7,622 nt of DNA from an uncultured Chloroflexota bacterium (GTDB taxonomy: Bacteria; Chloroflexota; Limnocylindria; Limnocylindrales; Limnocylindraceae), in NCBI GenBank assembly GCA_903847005.1, contig CAINCM010000116.1:1-7622 (forward strand). The letters run 5' to 3'. Below the pieces are notes generated by a model. That model did not search any database. It was not told the origin of the DNA and was given only the letters and a program-made list of their open reading frames with translations. The position numbers and the translations under genes are program-made. The first letter of the stretch is position 1, and each line of letters opens with the position of its first letter. Below, in pieces: positions 6,170-7,622 of this stretch.

Positions 6170-7622
6170 CTAGCGGAGCACCCAGCCGGCCACCACGCCG
6201 CTGCGGGTGAGGCTGCTGCTCAGGCTGAAGCGCCCGTCGGCTCCCCGGGCCAGGAGCTGCAGCGTGACGCTGCTGGCGCCAGGCGCAGCGGCAAACGAGA
6301 GCTCGTCGATCCCATCGCCGTTCCAGTCGCGCACGTAGAGCTCTGGCGTGGCGGTGCTGCTGCTGGATGAGCGCCACGCTTCGAACGGCGAGTTCCAGCG
6401 CATGGTGAGCGTGCTGACGATGTCCGGTGTGGCGGGAAGGCTGCGCGCGAGCGGCGCCCACGGCGCGCGGATGCTCACCTTGCTGCCAACCTGCTCCGCT
6501 GTTGCGGCGCTGGAAATTGTCACCGTTGGATTCAGCGCGGCGAGTGCCTCCGCCGTCGTGGTGATGCCGATTGTTGCCGCACGTGTCGCCACCGTTGCCC
6601 AGGTATCACCTGCGCGCAGCCAGTCGAACTCGCCGTTCAAGATGCGCACCGGCGCGTTGCGGAACATCACGCTCTCCTTTGTGTAGACGCAGAGATCTCG
6701 CGGGATGATCAGCGACTTGTTGCGCACCAGGATCTTGTTGCCGTTCATGGACCGTAGGCAGGCTTCGCTCTTCTTGGTGCGCTTGGCAATCTTCGTATAC
6801 GTGTCGTTCGGTTGAATCGTGATCGTATAGGTTGGACCAGAGTTCAGCGCAAGGAGGGCGCTCTGCTTCACGCCCAATCGCTGGGCGACCAGCTTGAGTG
6901 TGCGCTCGCCGGGACGCACGGTAGTGCTGCGCGCAGGCTCAGTCTCTGGGACATAGACCTTGTCTGGATTCGGCAGTTCATGCGCGCCGTCCAGATTGAA
7001 TGACTGGAGTCGAATCACGCCAGCGGGATCACGATAGCGAACGTACAGCTCCGCCACGCCATCGCCCGTCACATCGCCCACGACCGCGCTCCACGCGGTG
7101 CTGATAGGCCAGAGCAGCGCACCTGGCGTGCTGAATTCGCCCAAGCTCCACTCGCTCACCGGCGGCGTCCCCGCGCCCTGCGCGAGCGAGGCGGCAAGCG
7201 AGCCGTCTGCGGCGCGCCAGAGGGCGAGTGCGTCAACCGTGCCGTCACCGGTGAAGTCGTCGAGGAACATGCGGGCGTCGGCCGCTGCCTCGATCTCGCC
7301 GAGGAGGGTTGGACTGCCGCTCAGCGGCGCCAGATAGAGCCGCAGGAGCGGGGCGCCCCCTTCGGCCGCGGGCACGAGTTCGGTGATGAAGACCTCTTCG
7401 ATCCCGTCGTTTGCCGTGTCGGTGGCGCGAAGTCCGAACATGGCCCCGGCGTCGAAGCCTGCGTAACTCTCGAAGCGCGCCGTGGGATCTTTGAGCACGC
7501 CGCCAACGTACGGCGTCTCCACCAGCGTGACGCTGCCGTCGCTCTCCTCGCGCAGGTCCATCATCGCCGCCTGGCCCTCCGCAGTGGCGCGCGCCACGAT
7601 GCGGCTCAGGAGCGTCTGCGAC
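6170..7622 (-). CDS. LysM and FG-GAP/VCBS repeat protein, C-terminal part (start outside window)
   Basis: The frame is open to the window edge and ends at TAG (6172-6170), giving 483 visible residues; a GTG at 7597 is internal because plausible protein continues upstream of it. Numbering from the first visible codon, calcium-loop FG-GAP/VCBS motifs occur near 68-77 (DTANDGIEEV), 121-132 (DDFTGDGTVDAL), 182-194 (GDVTGDGVAELYV) and 431-441 (RDWNGDGIDEL). Between the third and fourth are three LysM-like segments: about 233-261 (TVRPGE...LLALN), 264-307 (YTITIQPNDTYTKIAKR...LIIPRD) and 335-386 (LRAGDTW...ALAALNP). LysM binds N-acetylglucosamine polymers such as peptidoglycan, and FG-GAP repeats form beta-propeller blades, so the protein is probably extracytoplasmic and wall-associated. 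Any signal peptide would lie outside the window. Cys288 and Cys311 flank the second LysM core and could pair. It ends 196 bp before glnA with no strong terminator directly after the stop. Confidence 0.85.
   Translation of the reverse strand, partial: SQTLLSRIVARATAEGQAAMMDLREESDGSVTLVETPYVGGVLKDPTARFESYAGFDAGAMFGLRATDTANDGIEEVFITELVPAAEGGAPLLRLYLAPLSGSPTLLGEIEAAADARMFLDDFTGDGTVDALALWRAADGSLAASLAQGAGTPPVSEWSLGEFSTPGALLWPISTAWSAVVGDVTGDGVAELYVRYRDPAGVIRLQSFNLDGAHELPNPDKVYVPETEPARSTTVRPGERTLKLVAQRLGVKQSALLALNSGPTYTITIQPNDTYTKIAKRTKKSEACLRSMNGNKILVRNKSLIIPRDLCVYTKESVMFRNAPVRILNGEFDWLRAGDTWATVATRAATIGITTTAEALAALNPTVTISSAATAEQVGSKVSIRAPWAPLARSLPATPDIVSTLTMRWNSPFEAWRSSSSSTATPELYVRDWNGDGIDELSFAAAPGASSVTLQLLARGADGRFSLSSSLTRSGVVAGWVLR

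Noticed and set aside
5347..6370. Long plus-strand open frames (252 and 208 codons) antisense to glnA and its leader
   Set aside because: Both mirror glnA codons, run through the intergenic region, and have no recognisable motif. GC-rich genes commonly leave an antisense frame open.

Overview
The window is GC-rich bacterial DNA in which all six supportable genes lie on the minus strand, so transcription runs from high to low coordinates. The glutamine synthetase is of the class I-alpha type and lacks the adenylylation signature of proteobacterial enzymes. Alongside it are secreted LysM/FG-GAP and Pmp-like beta-helix proteins. This combination would fit Chloroflexota or a similar environmental lineage. 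That assignment rests on recall of protein style and is tentative.

Layout in transcription order: (1) 7622-6170 is the C-terminal part of a surface or secreted protein with FG-GAP/VCBS-type calcium motifs on both sides of three LysM-like segments; it begins outside the window. (2) 6169-5974 is a 196-bp gap rich in short inverted repeats and forms the leader region of the next gene. (3) 5973-4579 is glnA, complete and with its active-site residues intact. (4) 4579-4292 is a small 95-residue gene whose GTG start overlaps the glnA stop by one base (TAGTG); it carries a CxCx4CxH motif and matches no family I recognise. (5) 4291-4193 is a 99-bp gap with a GC-rich imperfect hairpin and no clear promoter. 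(6) 4192-2204, 2142-643 and 597-1 are three tandem paralogous secreted proteins, the last cut by the window edge. Each has a signal peptide and an N-terminal cap module with two conserved cysteines. The two complete ones continue into a long right-handed parallel beta-helix built from Pmp-like GGA[ILV]/FxxN repeats.

The window therefore combines central nitrogen assimilation (glnA plus a coupled small protein) with an extracellular cluster. The three beta-helix genes are 45-61 bp apart with no terminator between them, so they look like one transcription unit. Neither complete protein shows a membrane anchor, sorting signal or autotransporter domain, so they are probably released or held at the surface non-covalently. 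The most notable points are the glnA-coupled small gene, the shared two-cysteine cap of the beta-helix family, a probable cysteine ladder in the middle paralogue, and the extreme aspartate content of the edge paralogue. I found no mobile element, CRISPR array, tRNA or rRNA. No stretch over 300 bp lacks a gene.
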